A stretch of 64,000 nucleotides of DNA from Cristatella mucedo (taxonomy: Eukaryota > Bryozoa > Phylactolaemata > Cristatellidae). Shown piece by piece: positions 1 to 11,786 of the stretch; position 1 is the stretch's first letter; each line of letters starts with the position of its first letter. The DNA lies in the NCBI GenBank assembly GCA_009760855.2, contig WPIO01000028.1, forward strand, positions 2,682,501 through 2,746,500. Reading direction: 5' to 3'. The position numbers and the translations under genes were made by a program. The notes under the pieces are model-generated. The model was not told where the DNA came from. It made no database searches and saw only the letters and a list, made by a program, of their open reading frames with translations.

Positions 1-47
1 AATGAGGTGTTACTCAAGCTGTTCACAGGCAGAATGGCTTCTTTCAG

Positions 48-2578
48 GGCCTCGCTGTGCCGATCATGATCCTATTTTTGGTCGAAGCTCTCACCAACTA
101 TATTTGGACATTGAGCTCAAGGGGTCACTCCATCGAAGATTGCAATAGCCCCAAGTCGCTGACAGTGGAGACAAACGCCAGCGAAACTCGTGAGTCAAAA
201 AGCGAGCCATGTATTTTGCATCTTGGCGTCAGCTGAAGGCAAACTTCGCTGAAGCTGCTAGCTCAGGAGTGCGAAGCAATGGCGCTACCATGTTTTGTTG
301 CTTAGCCGAAGCAGAACAACGTCCGCTGTCTCGGTGACAGCCTATGGCGTTAGGCTACTTGATTCTTCGAGTCATCGACCTATTGACGCCAATCTTCGGC
401 TGCAACCAGAAAAGGCTGAGCAAGCCATCCCTGTCAGTGGTCAGTGCTGAAAAAGCCACAGACAAAGCGAAGTCGGTGTCTTTTACTGTCAGGTGTCTAC
501 ATCCAAAGCTGAGATTTCTGCTTTGCTTCAGCAAGGTGGGTTGTAAATATATATATATATATATATATACATATGAAAATATGAATATATACGCACACAC
601 GTGCATATAGATACACACACATATATACATTTACATATACGTAGAAGAATGAGGAAATAATAGCAGACTATTATATCTATGGAGCTAACTTGAAATGTAT
701 CGGCACTTCTGTGCTTGCTAAAAAAATCACTTGCGCTCGCACAGAATGAGTAGCACAGTAGCTGGCGCATTTAATTTTTTTAGGTATTGTATAATTTTGT
801 GACACCGCCAAGCTCCTTTAACTATGCACTCGCAGTTATATCTTTGCCGATCTATATCGAAATATGTGAAGCTTGAGCGCCTGCATCGGCTGCGGAAAGG
901 TCACGAAGAAAATTCCACCGACTGTGCGCATGACGGCATGTGGCGTCGCAGTGGCTCGCATTTCACGCCAAACGTTACCATCCCATCGCGGACTTCATCT
1001 GAAACTCGCGGACGTTGATTTGATTTTCCGAAGCTCTTAGGCTGCAGCGAAACGCTTCGAAAATAGAGGTATCATTAGAGGTCAACACGACACCCACGCT
1101 CAAGCGAACTCCGGTGCATGAATGTCGCGAAGAAAGAACGCGGCCTGAGGCATCAGCGCTGCAGTAGTGCTATGAATTCTGGCCTACGCGCACACGTAAC
1201 GCGAAAGCGGTTCGCGTTCAGTAAGCGCGCGGATCCATCAGAGCGCGAGCTAATACACACTATTACTACTGTTAATAGCATTTCGTTTGAATAGCGTCCT
1301 AAGATAGAGGAGTCTCAGTCCCGATGCTTTAATGCACCGCTCACGGCACCCTCTGCTGCACGGCGACAGTTTCGATTGATAAAACCACTTTGTGCTGAAA
1401 AAGAGCTTGCCGCGACAAGGAGGACTCGCTGTTAAGCGAATGGCCGCGGTACGTGCGGGCGACGGTTCTAAAGCTCTTACTCACCCAGTGACGAACACGA
1501 AGACCTAGGCCGGCGTGCTTGCAATAAGGTTTATTGTTATGTATCTCCGCTCAGCACTGAAGGAGATATTATGCCTTGCACGCCACCTTCCAATGCTCGA
1601 GCCTTACTGCCGCAGCCGCTGCAGCAGCCGCTCGAAGCCTCCAGAATGTCACATCCAGGTATTCCGGGTCTCTACTCGACTGCTCGAATGCTTGATCTCT
1701 CGCAAATGCCAAGTGCCTAGAAGGATGAGAAATAGTTCTCTTAGGAGGCCATGCTGTTGTTTTATTGTTATCACATCCTTGTTATCTACGCAGGGGGTGT
1801 CGACTCACTCTCAGCCATTTTTAGCTATACTGCCGCTGAAGCGGCGGCTAGAAGCGCAGACGTGGGTGCAGGTAAATGACATCACGTTGAAGAGGGCTCG
1901 GTTACCGCAATTCAGCGAAGGAGGTTGGGCGCTGGCTAGCTGTTGAAGATGGCTCAGATACTAGCAGGATGTCTGTGAGCGCCAGCGGCAGCGTAGCGTC
2001 GGGCTAGCTAGTGCACTAAATTCAAATTCAGCCGGCCGCAGCCTGCAGCTGCCAAGTCGTACAGAATGCGCCCGATTGCGTTCTCATCCGTACGCGCGTG
2101 CCTGTGCGCCCTATGTATCTCGGCTCGCTGCGAACCGGGTTCTAAGCGTAGATTTGGGTGCCTTAGAAACGAAACGTTTCTAACGTGTGCGACCCACGCG
2201 ATCTTCGTCCTTCTGAGCGACAGTTGGAGCGAAGGGCATCAGTCCGGGTAGGGGTCAGGAGCGAGGGTGATCGCTGTGGCGCTCTGGTACTGGGGGGGGG
2301 GGCAAGAGGAGGCTTTGGTGCGGAGAGGTATTTGTGGCTGTGCCTGGGTAGCGGGACGTAGAGGTGGCTCAGGTATCCGGTGACGGAAGGGCAGGACAGT
2401 CCTCAGGGGAGGCAGGGTACTGGGTGGCGAGGGAAGGACACTAAGAGGTGGAGGAGACTCAGTCACTCGTTGGGCGATTGCATGTATTGAAAAGCATCTG
2501 TAGGCGGCTCACTGCGACATCTGTAAGTGCATGCTGCCCTGCCGCTGCTCCCGTCATTATTTTTTTTAGGCGAAGTAA
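48..2578 (+). CDS. 3' part of an unrecognised multi-exon gene, possibly a membrane protein
   Basis: Proposed exons are 48-189, 1825-1871, 2448-2522 and 2570-2578. The first follows a cttctttcag acceptor, stays open to a GTGAGT donor at 190 and encodes a hydrophobic stretch (GLAVPIMILFLVEALTNYIW) followed by a polar segment. It ends in phase 1. The 47-nt second exon follows catttttag, starts in the matching phase, encodes PILPLKRRLEAQTWVQ and ends at GTAAAT in phase 0. The third exon has a good GTAAGT donor but a poor acceptor; the last intron is 47 nt and ends in an eight-T tract plus AG, giving a short Ala-Lys-stop C-terminus. AATAAA lies at 2746-2751. The hydrophobic segment could be one membrane span; a phospholipid phosphatase-type protein is a guess only. 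Upstream exons lie outside the window. Phase agreement supports the model; no family is recognised. Confidence 0.38.
190..1824. other. Long non-coding stretch, probably intronic
   Basis: Apart from the TA repeat, no recognisable repeat or convincing gene was seen. If the model for the first gene is right this is its intron. Part of the sequence around 900-1500 is relatively GC- and CpG-rich, which leaves accidental open frames. Confidence 0.4.
548..571. repeat. (TA)n microsatellite with degenerate TA/CA flank
   Basis: About twelve TA units, followed to about 645 by an impure AT/AC-rich stretch. It lies in the proposed intron of the first gene. Confidence 0.9.
2240..2440. repeat. G-rich tract
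   Basis: Strongly purine/G-rich on the + strand, including a run of ten G near 2290. It forms the poor acceptor context of the proposed exon at 2448. A similar G-rich patch occurs at about 20810-20915. Confidence 0.6.
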
Positions 2579-2745
2579 CGTTGGTAGAGAGCTGTGTGTG
2601 GCGGCAGGCGCTGCTGACGTATCCCGTAGGAAATCAGGAATGCACAAATATTAAGTTCATGCTAGCAATGACATGACATTCTGCGTTGACTCTCACTGAT
2701 GCACGGTGCCTTTTAGGAAACGGATCAACAATCACTGGTCGTGGA

Positions 2746-2751
2746 AATAAA
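2746..2751 (+). promoter_or_regulatory. Candidate poly(A) signal AATAAA
   Basis: AATAAA about 170 bases after the proposed stop of the + strand gene. A chance match is possible. Confidence 0.3.
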
Positions 2752-2984
2752 CTGGAAAGCAGCACGCGTGTAAACCGCAAGATCTATGCATATGTAGTTA
2801 AAATAACACCTAGATTTATGCTCTGGAGACGATTCCTGCTTCATGCTGGCAAGAAATATCTCAAATCCGTGGATATAGGAGTTGATTGTTAAAATGTTTC
2901 TTTACAGCACCTATTAAAAGCGCCCATAGTGAGATTCACAAAAGAGCAAAACTTCTATCCATAAGAGTTGCACTTGCACAGCGT

Positions 2985-3960
2985 GAACATGTAAATATGG
3001 TGGATGGCAGCATATTCAGTCTCGGCACAAACAAGTACACAAAGGAACAATCGCACAAACCTACTAAGTGCTGTGATAAACATGTGCGTTTTTAGCTTCT
3101 TTTTAAATGTCATTAAGTCATGGGATGTCGTGATATGATGTCAGTCGGGAGTAAGGTCCAGGTCTCGGAACATACGAACTAGAGGCATGGTCTCCGAAGG
3201 GTTTGAAGTTGGTACGAGGTATAGCTACACGATTATATTCAGATAGTGGGTGTTTCGATGCCGGGACCGGTGGGGGAGTAGTCCTGATGGGTTTGCTGGA
3301 ACCAGATAATTAAGTGACCTAAAAGTGAGTGGCAGAACCTTGAAGTCGATGCGCTGCTTGACTGGGCATTAGTGCAGGTCGGCGAGAAGTTGTGCAATGT
3401 GGTAACTGCAATGCTCACGTCAGACAACCCAGGCTCCAGAGTTTTTACCAATTGTAACTGCCTGACTGCACAGGCCGGTAGGCCAGCAAGCAGTGTGTTA
3501 CAGAAGCCCAGAGGGGATATCACAAATGCATGGAGCAATTATGATGTAGTATCCCCGTCTAAGCAAACCAGAATTTAAGCAATGTTATGTAGCTGAAAGT
3601 AGGCAGACTTGACTGTGAAGCTGATGTGGTCATCCAGTGAAATGTCACTTTGGAATAGGAAACCTGGATTTTGTTAAGAAGCTACAAGAGAAATGCTGGC
3701 TGAGCCAAATCTGAGCGTCAGGTCTTCCAATTTCTGAGTCGGCACGGTTTTTCATAACTAGTAAGTTGGATTTACTGTCATTCAATGTGTGAATTTATCC
3801 CTGCCATCTTATTTAGGTGTCAGTAATTCACTCAGCAAGGCTGCTGAGAGATTTTGACGTGCTGCAGGGCTGGGAGGGATCAAAGCAAAGGTACAAGTGA
3901 GGATCGTCTATATGCATCTCAATTATTCACTAAACCAGTGGGCGATTAATTTCAGTACGC
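2985..3960 (-). mobile_element. LINE-A fragment (3' half, no TTA tail)
   Basis: Minus-strand copy of the LINE-A C-terminal domain (LLAGLPACAVRQLQL motif region near 3440-3490) and the end of the reverse transcriptase near 3830-3900. It contains stops and frameshifts, and the extreme 3' stem-loop and TTA tail are missing. Confidence 0.8.
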
Positions 3961-4563
3961 ATTCGTTAGAAAATAAAAAAATTCACAAGAACTGAGTAAT
4001 CTTGAAACAATTGAGATACCTTTCATGCAGCACACGTTAAGTGCCAAGAAAACAATTCAGTTGTCTCAGGGTGCTAATTGTTATTTAACGTGCACCAAAA
4101 ATGTGGGTACACATAGTTAAATTTGAAAACTGAAGATCATGCACATTAGCATATGCAGTAGTCAAAGGCTCAGCTCATTGACTCATCGGCTTAAAGATCA
4201 TAGCCAAGATTAACAGGCCCAGTTAAGCTCTTTACTTTTATCCATACCGATAAGATATGATCTCCACAGGACTTTTACTAAGTAATTCAAAAACACAGCG
4301 ATCGAAACCCAACTCGTCACGAATCCACCATTCAATGCAAATCTCAGTGTTTCATCTTTAATTTTAAATTTTTTATTTTACTTTTACATTTATTGATATT
4401 GCATATTCCAGTGGGAAAGGCAAACTAATAAATTACCTTCCCTGTTTCGGCATGACCTTCGTAGATGTAACATTGCAGTACTGTAAATATCATACAAGAC
4501 GCTAAGCTAACGACAAGTTGGAAAATTTTTGTTAACGAGACCCACTCGTTAGCTTGCTCATTC
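3961..4563. other. AT-rich stretch between LINE copies
   Basis: No repeat or gene was recognised. At the right edge, minus strand 4570-4618 has an acceptor, a 49-nt open frame and a GTAAGT donor; alone it is too short to call. Confidence 0.4.
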
Positions 4564-4694
4564 ACTTACTCATTGACTGACATCTGATTACACGGTTCTT
4601 GTGCCGTTTGGATATCGGCTAGTGAATATATTAGAGGGCACTGCTAACTTGATATGACCCATTTGTAAAAGTGGCAAGCGGCCATTGCTTCTGG

Positions 4695-5495
4695 AATATG
4701 GAAAATCCATAATCAAGTCTGCCTACTTTCAGATACAAAACATTGCTAAAATTCAGGCTTGTTTAGATAAGGATACCACGTCTAAGTTGGTCCATGCATT
4801 TGGGACATTCCGTCTTGATTTCTGTCATTCACTGCTTGCTGGCCTACCGGCATTGCAATCAGACGATTACAGCTGGTGCAAAACTCTGCAGCTAGGCTTG
4901 TCTGTCGTGAGCATCGAAGTTGCCACATCACACCACTTCTCGCCGACCTGCACTGGCTACCAGTCAAGCAACGGTTCGACTTCAAAGTTTTGTCGCTCAA
5001 TTTTAGGTCACCTCATTCTTTGGCCCCAGCCTATCTCTCAGATCTACTCCCCCACCAGGCCAAGCATAGTACCACCCGCTTTTCGGAATCCAGCAGTTTA
5101 CCAATAATGCATACGAACCTTAAATTCTTTGGAGACCGTGCATTTAGATCGTATGCTCCCAAAGCCTGGAACTCACTCCCGACTTGCGTCAGAACATCCC
5201 CTGATTTGACCACATTTAAAAAAAACTTAAAAAACACCTATTTAGGACAGCATGTAGTGGTTCCCTGTGATTCGTCCTTCATGTGCTTATTCGTGCTGAC
5301 ACTGTATATGCTGCCACTAACTTCATTTGCATGCTGACCTTGTGCATGTCACCCCAAACCATGTTATTCATGTAGCTTATCATGCATGATATTACTCACC
5401 AATTTAATCGCGTTTTCCCTTGCAGCAAATGTAAAGCGCCCAGAAAGAAATTGAGTTCTCTGAGGGCGCTTTATCAAGTGCATTATTATTACTAT
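4695..5495 (+). mobile_element. LINE-A, 5'-truncated copy with complete 3' end
   Basis: Begins at the RT/C-terminal junction (KSAYFQIQNIAKI) and runs through the C-terminal domain to the 3' stem-loop near 5430-5475 and a short TTA tail. Two overlapping open frames in different phases show a frameshift in the C-terminal domain. Confidence 0.9.
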
Positions 5496-5929
5496 AGTTC
5501 TACAAAGCCAGATTTTCTTCTAAAATTTTGCAGAGATTAATTAACACAGCCTAAATTTGCTTTTTACCTTTAATTTACTCATGCACTCTATGTCATCTTG
5601 GCGACTATATTGAAACCTAGTTATTGTAAAGCCATTAAAGGCCGACAGGCTAAAGTGGTTTTGCACGTGCTGTTAGAAATGTCGAAGTTATACGAGTTAG
5701 CTGGTAATTGCCGCACAGATGTGCCGATCACAAAGTTTCGCCCATGCCGATCGAGCCTCAACAATGTCACCCGAGCGGTAACAGGAAGTGGCAGAGTTCT
5801 TCTGTTTTCGGAAGCTGACCTCATGTAAGGCACTAACTAAGGGAAAAATGACGCAACTGAAGTCTATGCTACTCTTCAATAAGCTAAAAATTAAATTGCA
5901 AAAGTAATAAATATTTTTCATAGCGCTCC
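5496..5929. other. Unassigned stretch with opposing open frames
   Basis: Between 5598 and 5833 both strands carry open frames of about 70 codons with protein-like composition. They overlap, and neither has a clear splice frame, so no gene is called. Confidence 0.3.
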
Positions 5930-6300
5930 CAAAATCAAAATGTCAATCTAGGTGAAGTAAAAATGGCTGCAAGGAAAGCACTAGCCGCAAGTTTTGGACA
6001 AGAAAGGCACAAACACGCAAAACTGCTAAGAAAATAATGTTTACACAAGCTTGATTCAGGCACTGAATCGTGCACTGGTAATTATGTAAAGCACTCAGGA
6101 AAAAAGATCAAGTTACCTGGGATGACGTAAAAGAAGACAGCACTAATGAGCTAGTAAAATTTTGCAGGCCACAGTGAAAGACAGATCCTAGAAAGGAATC
6201 GGACGTGACGGCTAGCTGTAGAAGCAGCATTCTGAATGAAGCTTTATAAAATTTAGCCATTTGCCGAAAACGACGCCTAAATGAAGAATGCAGCTGCGTT
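5930..6300 (-). mobile_element. LINE-B fragment (post-RT region)
   Basis: Minus strand matches the segment between RT and C-terminal domain in the LINE-B copy at 28780-29060, sharing many short identities such as the region at 6175-6290. No open frame remains. Confidence 0.65.
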
Positions 6301-6439
6301 TTGTCAGCATACAAGTAATTTCCTATTCCACGTGCCTAAATGAAGGTGCCAAGTCAACGCAGCAGGTAGCGGTCGATACCAAAAGAACAGTCAAGACTTT
6401 CGATGTGCACAAACGCAGGGCCCGACCCCAAAATACTTT

Positions 6440-7510
<1,071 letters not shown>

Positions 7511-8942
7511 GTGCTGGGGAGGTGCACCTGGTGGTAAGCCGTGTCAGATGCTTCTGAGAAATATAGAACTAGCAGAGGGACCCTTACCTAAGCAGCATTT
7601 TCGAAATGGTAATTGCGACCATATGAAAGCAGATTACGGGGAAAGGTTGAATCTAAATTTAAGTTACTTTTAGCAAGGTCTGATGATCAGGTGTAATCGT
7701 TTAGCTGCTGGGATGCCATTCGCTTGAGCGTCTTGGAGGAAAATGGCCAAAGGAAAGCGGTACAAAAGATGTGCAGGTTATCATGAGCTGCGGCTTTTTC
7801 ATAGGTTTCCTGACTACAGCCGGTAATAAGGAAGGGTGAAATACATTCACTGGCATCCGATTATCTCCTTAGGATAAAAAGTGACGCAGCCCCATGTTCG
7901 TGAGAGTAGTGAGTGATAGATGGAAAGCGTGGTTAAGAAGTACTTTAGTAATTTAAGCCGGAACAACTAAACGAAAGGAAACTCTTTTTAAAGTTTCGTG
8001 ACACAAACTGTACATTACACATGCTGTCAGTGCCGGTGGGTGAGAAGTGGTTTACTGTTGGAAGTGTGAAGTGCTTGACAATCAACCTAGTTGCAGACAT
8101 TTTGCTCACTGTTGGCCTATAATTGCACCACATGTACACATCTTATTGGACAGTCACGAAGACCTGTGGATAACATGTTGGTTAGTGTGCAAGTCAATGC
8201 TAAACATGTAGAGCCTTTATTCTACACCCTAAGAGATAAAAAACAGCATTAATCAGGCTGATGGTGAGAATGATGCAGAGAATAGAGCGGCAGCTAAGCT
8301 TAGCAGCAGAGAGGTAGTCACTTGATTGCCAAGGAAAGCTCTGACGTAGGTAGGCATATAATCATACATATAATATATAATATACAATGATACATATAAT
8401 CTCGCGGTCGTGCGGGGCTGGATTGAACTTATTCAGAAATTCTGCTAGTTAACTGTAGAGCGTTCGTCGTATACATCCATTAGAGGTGTGACAAATTTTG
8501 ACAATGCCTCGTCAATGAGTTCATGGGACTAGCGTGCTACGGCAGTGCCATTCCGCGACCTCTGCACCGCCTCTTCCGCTCGTGGATGAGCGACCACGCT
8601 GGGGCGAACCCCTCCGTTCTGAAGAGCATCCGCGATAAAGACAGGCCAGTCTTTCCCTACTAGACCTTCGACATCGAACGGTGGTCAACAAAATCATGAA
8701 GGTCGGTGTTTGTCGGCGGCGGATCGGCAGTCAAGGTGGAGGGACGTCACCGAGCTGGCAGTCGTGCAGATGGGGAGTAGGTAGCCCGCGGCGGAGGCGA
8801 CAGTCGAGCTGGCGACAGCGGTGCATCGACGGGTGGTGGCTGAGCAGGTGTCAGCCGGGGCAGCCATAAAGCTGTGGCTGGCGTGCAAGCGATGCGAGTG
8901 GGGATCCGCTCGGATATGCTCTCACGTACAGCGCTGGAGGGG
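7511..8942. other. Unassigned stretch, GC-rich towards its right end
   Basis: No recognisable gene or repeat. There is an AT-rich mini-repeat near 8355-8402. From about 8500 the base composition becomes GC- and CpG-rich and continues so, apart from a LINE-B copy, to about 10020. Confidence 0.4.
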
Positions 8943-9013
8943 CAGCATAGCTCGCCCAAGGGCGAGCTATGCTGACCCATGCATAGCTCGCCCAAGGGCG
9001 AGCTATGCATGGG
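8943..9013. repeat. Two tandem perfect hairpins with a shared 28-bp core
   Basis: The first arm pair is 8943-8957 / 8960-8974 (15 bp, 2-base loop AA). The second is 8976-8993 / 8996-9013 (18 bp, the same AA loop). Both contain the same 28-base palindromic core (arms of 13: GCATAGCTCGCCC), repeated at a 36-base spacing. No transposon ends were found around them. Confidence 0.95.
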
Positions 9014-9194
9014 TGCCGAGAAAGCCGCGTCGGTGCACGTGGACATTCTCTTTGCCCTGGATCGCCGTCGCGAATCCCAAGATTTGCCGCAATGTTTTGC
9101 TCTTCATCGTGCCGAGTAAAGTTAGGCATGTAGATTTGCGACACGCTTGTTTTTCTCTTGACGTGCGTGCCGACCACCTGCATGCCCCACCGGA

Positions 9195-9605
9195 CTTGGC
9201 CGATTGAATACCCTAGTAAGGCCAGCCGTAAAATGGCCCCTTCATACCCAGCTGAACTGCTGCACCAGTCCTTGCTTCTTTGTGCCCCCAAGTCCTCAAT
9301 GGACAATAAATTAGCCATTCCATTCGCATGCAAGAAGACCGTTGCCATCGGAAGCATTTGCTCTGCAGGCCCTCGACTGTGGAACTAAATTCCACAATTC
9401 TCAGTTGACGACGTCGCATCTCCGCTTTCCGAAGGCCGAAATCCTTTTTAGCCGTCCCGTGGTGCTACTTCTACCTTACTCACTTCCTCAGCTGCTACCC
9501 TGACTTACCAATGCTGGTCACTTTCTCTTATTTGCATGAGGTGAAGTCTGTTAGCTACCATATGCACACAGAAAGCCGCTTAGGCTTTAAGTGAATTGCA
9601 TACAC
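9195..9605 (+). mobile_element. LINE-B C-terminal/3' fragment
   Basis: Plus strand carries the C-terminal block (YPAELLHQSL, then a block ending GPRLWN near 9360-9385) and the downstream LINE-B 3' region with the conserved AAAGCCGCTTAGGC stretch near 9572. Confidence 0.75.
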
Positions 9606-10025
9606 CCACCCAGTCATCGCGGCTTTTCGAGGCTACAGACGGATAGGAGATCCATTACATAGATTTGAGGCTACACTTTCGGCCACGGAAGTGCTTTGCC
9701 GAGAAATGCTGCGCCAGCCCTAGCGCCTGGGCTAGAGTGGCATCGAACAACTGGAGAGTCTGCTTTCGACTTCTGGGCTTGGTTTGGCACACATGTCCCA
9801 GCGCTGCTCAACGAGGACCATCTCGCGGAAATATCATACTGATGGGAGCGATGTCAGCTGCACCTCGAGCTGGTTCGGGTGTGGGCGAAACCCAGGATGA
9901 GGGGGCACTGCCCATGCGGGTCCACGTAGCAGCCTGCCGAAGCAGTAGCACCCGCTGGGCCGAGGCCTCTTAGCGAGATTGGTGCATAGAGGTAACCGAG
10001 CTGCCGCTTGTAAGGAGGTTTATCA

Positions 10026-10098
10026 TTAATAATAATAATGCACTTGATAAAGCACCCTCAGAGAACTCAATCTCTCTCTCTAGGCGCTTTACATTAAA
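10026..10098 (-). mobile_element. LINE-A 3' tail only
   Basis: A (TAA)n run followed by the stem-loop sequence (GATAAAGC ... GGCGCTTTAC), about 75 bp: an extremely short, 5'-truncated insertion. Confidence 0.85.
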
Positions 10099-10261
10099 GA
10101 CCCTCCGAACCGTGCGAGGGGGCGTGGGGGTTATGCCTTCTGATTCATAAGAGCCAGCTGGGGCGGATGGGATAACGTATCTAGGTTAAGAGGCTTTCCT
10201 AACCTGGCCGCCTAGTCCTGGCAGCTTGTCATGCCTACAATCAGTACCGCTGTTGCTGCAG

Positions 10262-10356
10262 CGGACGCTGTCACCTCCTCATGCTACCGATTGCTATCCT
10301 ATGGTGCCACATACACGCCTGCTCATGACGCTATAGAATTGAATCTTATTTTTCGG
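10262..10356 (+). CDS. Candidate internal exon, unknown gene
   Basis: The acceptor tgttgctgcag at 10251-10261 opens a frame of 31 codons reaching a GTAAAT donor at 10357. The translation includes YRLLSYGATYTPAHDAIELN. The other two frames contain stops. No domain is recognised. It lies on the same strand as the coding-like block at 10610, but the phases (0 versus 2) do not join directly, so a missing exon would be required if they belong together. Confidence 0.33.
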
Positions 10357-10609
10357 GTAAATAGTGACCTGTAGCCACTGCCATGGCTATATTACTTGAC
10401 ACTGATCCTTTCTGTTAGAAAAGCTCAGGTCGTGCCGGTTGATCGCGAGACTTGAAAATGGAAAGTTCTCGAGAACTAGTGCAAACTCACTACATTCATA
10501 AGGTGTATTTGACTAGATGCCGTACAGAGCTTTGAATCGTATAAGGACATGAGCCCATCCGGATCTTCGGACAGCATTGTTATTACTGCTGCCCGCCGTC
10601 ACCTTTCAG

Positions 10610-10736
10610 CACATTTGACAGCCAGGGAAGCATTTTCGGTGCCGACTGCAAAGTAGAGGTCACCGGTTTTCGTCCAGGAGTATTCTCACAGCATCGCGAT
10701 CGTGAGGGAACGTACCGTTTTCCGGATTCACAATAA
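10610..10736 (+). CDS. Candidate exon running into a LINE-A insertion
   Basis: A strong pyrimidine-rich acceptor (gtcacctttcag) precedes 41 open codons that include SQGSIFGADCKVEVTGF and end in FPDSQ. The next codon is TAA and belongs to the (TAA)n tail of a minus-strand LINE-A beginning at about 10730. The frame therefore ends inside the repeat. Coding-like sequence resumes beyond the LINE at 11391. I read this as a host exon broken by the insertion; the family is unknown. Confidence 0.35.
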
Positions 10737-11370
10737 TAATAACAATACATTTGATATAGCGCCCTCAGAGCGCTCAATATCTTTCTAGGCACTTTATATT
10801 TGCTCTAAAGGAAGCACATCGATAGCTTAGTGGTAGCATGCTCAATAAACAACACGAATAACATGGTTAGGCTGACATGCATAGGGTCAGCATGCAAGAG
10901 TGGTTAGTGGCAGCGTGCATAGTGTCAGCACTCATAAGCACATGAAGGACGAACCACAGGGACCCATAAATGATGTTGTAAATAGGCGCATTTTTTGCTT
11001 CTTTTCACGAGATGTCGTGACGGAAATCGGGATTGAATTCCAGGCTTTGGGAGCACACTCGCTACATTTACGGTCTTCAAAGGATTTGAGGTTTGTACGA
11101 GGTATGGGTAAATGGTTAGATTTCGAAATTCGGATGGTACGCTGCTTAGCCTGGTCGGTGAGTAAATCTGATAGGTAGGCTGGTGCCAAAGAATGAAGGA
11201 ACCTCAAAGTGACTGATACTACCTTGAAGTCGATACAATGCTTGAGTGGAAGTCAGTGCAAGTTGGTGAGATGTGGTGAGATAAGCCAACAGCGATGCTC
11301 ACCACGGACCGGTCTAGCTGCAGAGTTTTTCTCGAGCTGTAAGTGCCTGAGTGCACAAGCCGGTAAACCT
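10730..11370 (-). mobile_element. LINE-A, 5'-truncated, inserted in a coding-like region
   Basis: The tail (TAA)n is at 10730-10748, followed by the 3' stem-loop, 3' UTR and C-terminal domain (MRFLHSLAPAYLSDLL near 11180-11207), stopping near 11370. It contains stops. Confidence 0.88.
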
Positions 11371-11390
11371 TCGAAATCTCTGTCGCTTGA

Positions 11391-11786
11391 CCGATTAATC
11401 ACGAGCCGGTTGTAGCACGAAGGACTTCAGCCGATTGGTTTTGCCGGAGAGCAGGCTCCTGCAGCGCTCAAAACCATTCGTCTTGGATTAGTGGGGGGCC
11501 CCCTCCACAGCATATGACGTTAATCGATAGAGCCGGTCCCGAAGACGCTGGGACTATGAGCAAGGAGAAGGGAAGGGGAAGCGGGCGAGGGGACGCCCCG
11601 CCTGCTGCTGCTACTGCTGCTGAGTCACTCTTGGCCGCAGCTCAGCAGATACTAGGACCGGAGTTACTCGTGCCCTTACGATGTGGCTGCATGCCGAGTC
11701 TACCGCAAGACTCCGAGGTCTTGCTTCCCCATTCCAGATTCGCCGGCTTAGGCAACCTGAGAAATAATTGCCACGCTCTCGTGTAA
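11391..11786 (+). CDS. Coding-like open block downstream of the LINE insertion
   Basis: An open frame of 131 codons begins just after the LINE boundary. It has ATG codons at 11514 and 11556, a basic Gly-rich start (MSKEKGRGSGRGD), an Ala-rich segment encoded partly by a GCT run (AAATAAES) and a stop at 11784-11786. The region is GC-rich, which makes open frames more likely by chance. It could be the continuation of the exon at 10610. No family is recognised. Confidence 0.28.
   Translation, partial: PINHEPVVARRTSADWFCRRAGSCSAQNHSSWISGGPPPQHMTLIDRAGPEDAGTMSKEKGRGSGRGDAPPAAATAAESLLAAAQQILGPELLVPLRCGCMPSLPQDSEVLLPHSRFAGLGNLRNNCHALV

Noticed and set aside
1515-1946. 143-codon plus-strand frame
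   Set aside because: No ATG in good context and no domain. Only its 47-nt part at 1825-1871 has splice signals, and that was used instead.
8681-9357. Several overlapping frames rich in Arg, Ala and Pro
   Set aside because: GC-rich composition and the hairpin repeats keep all frames open; no splice structure was seen.
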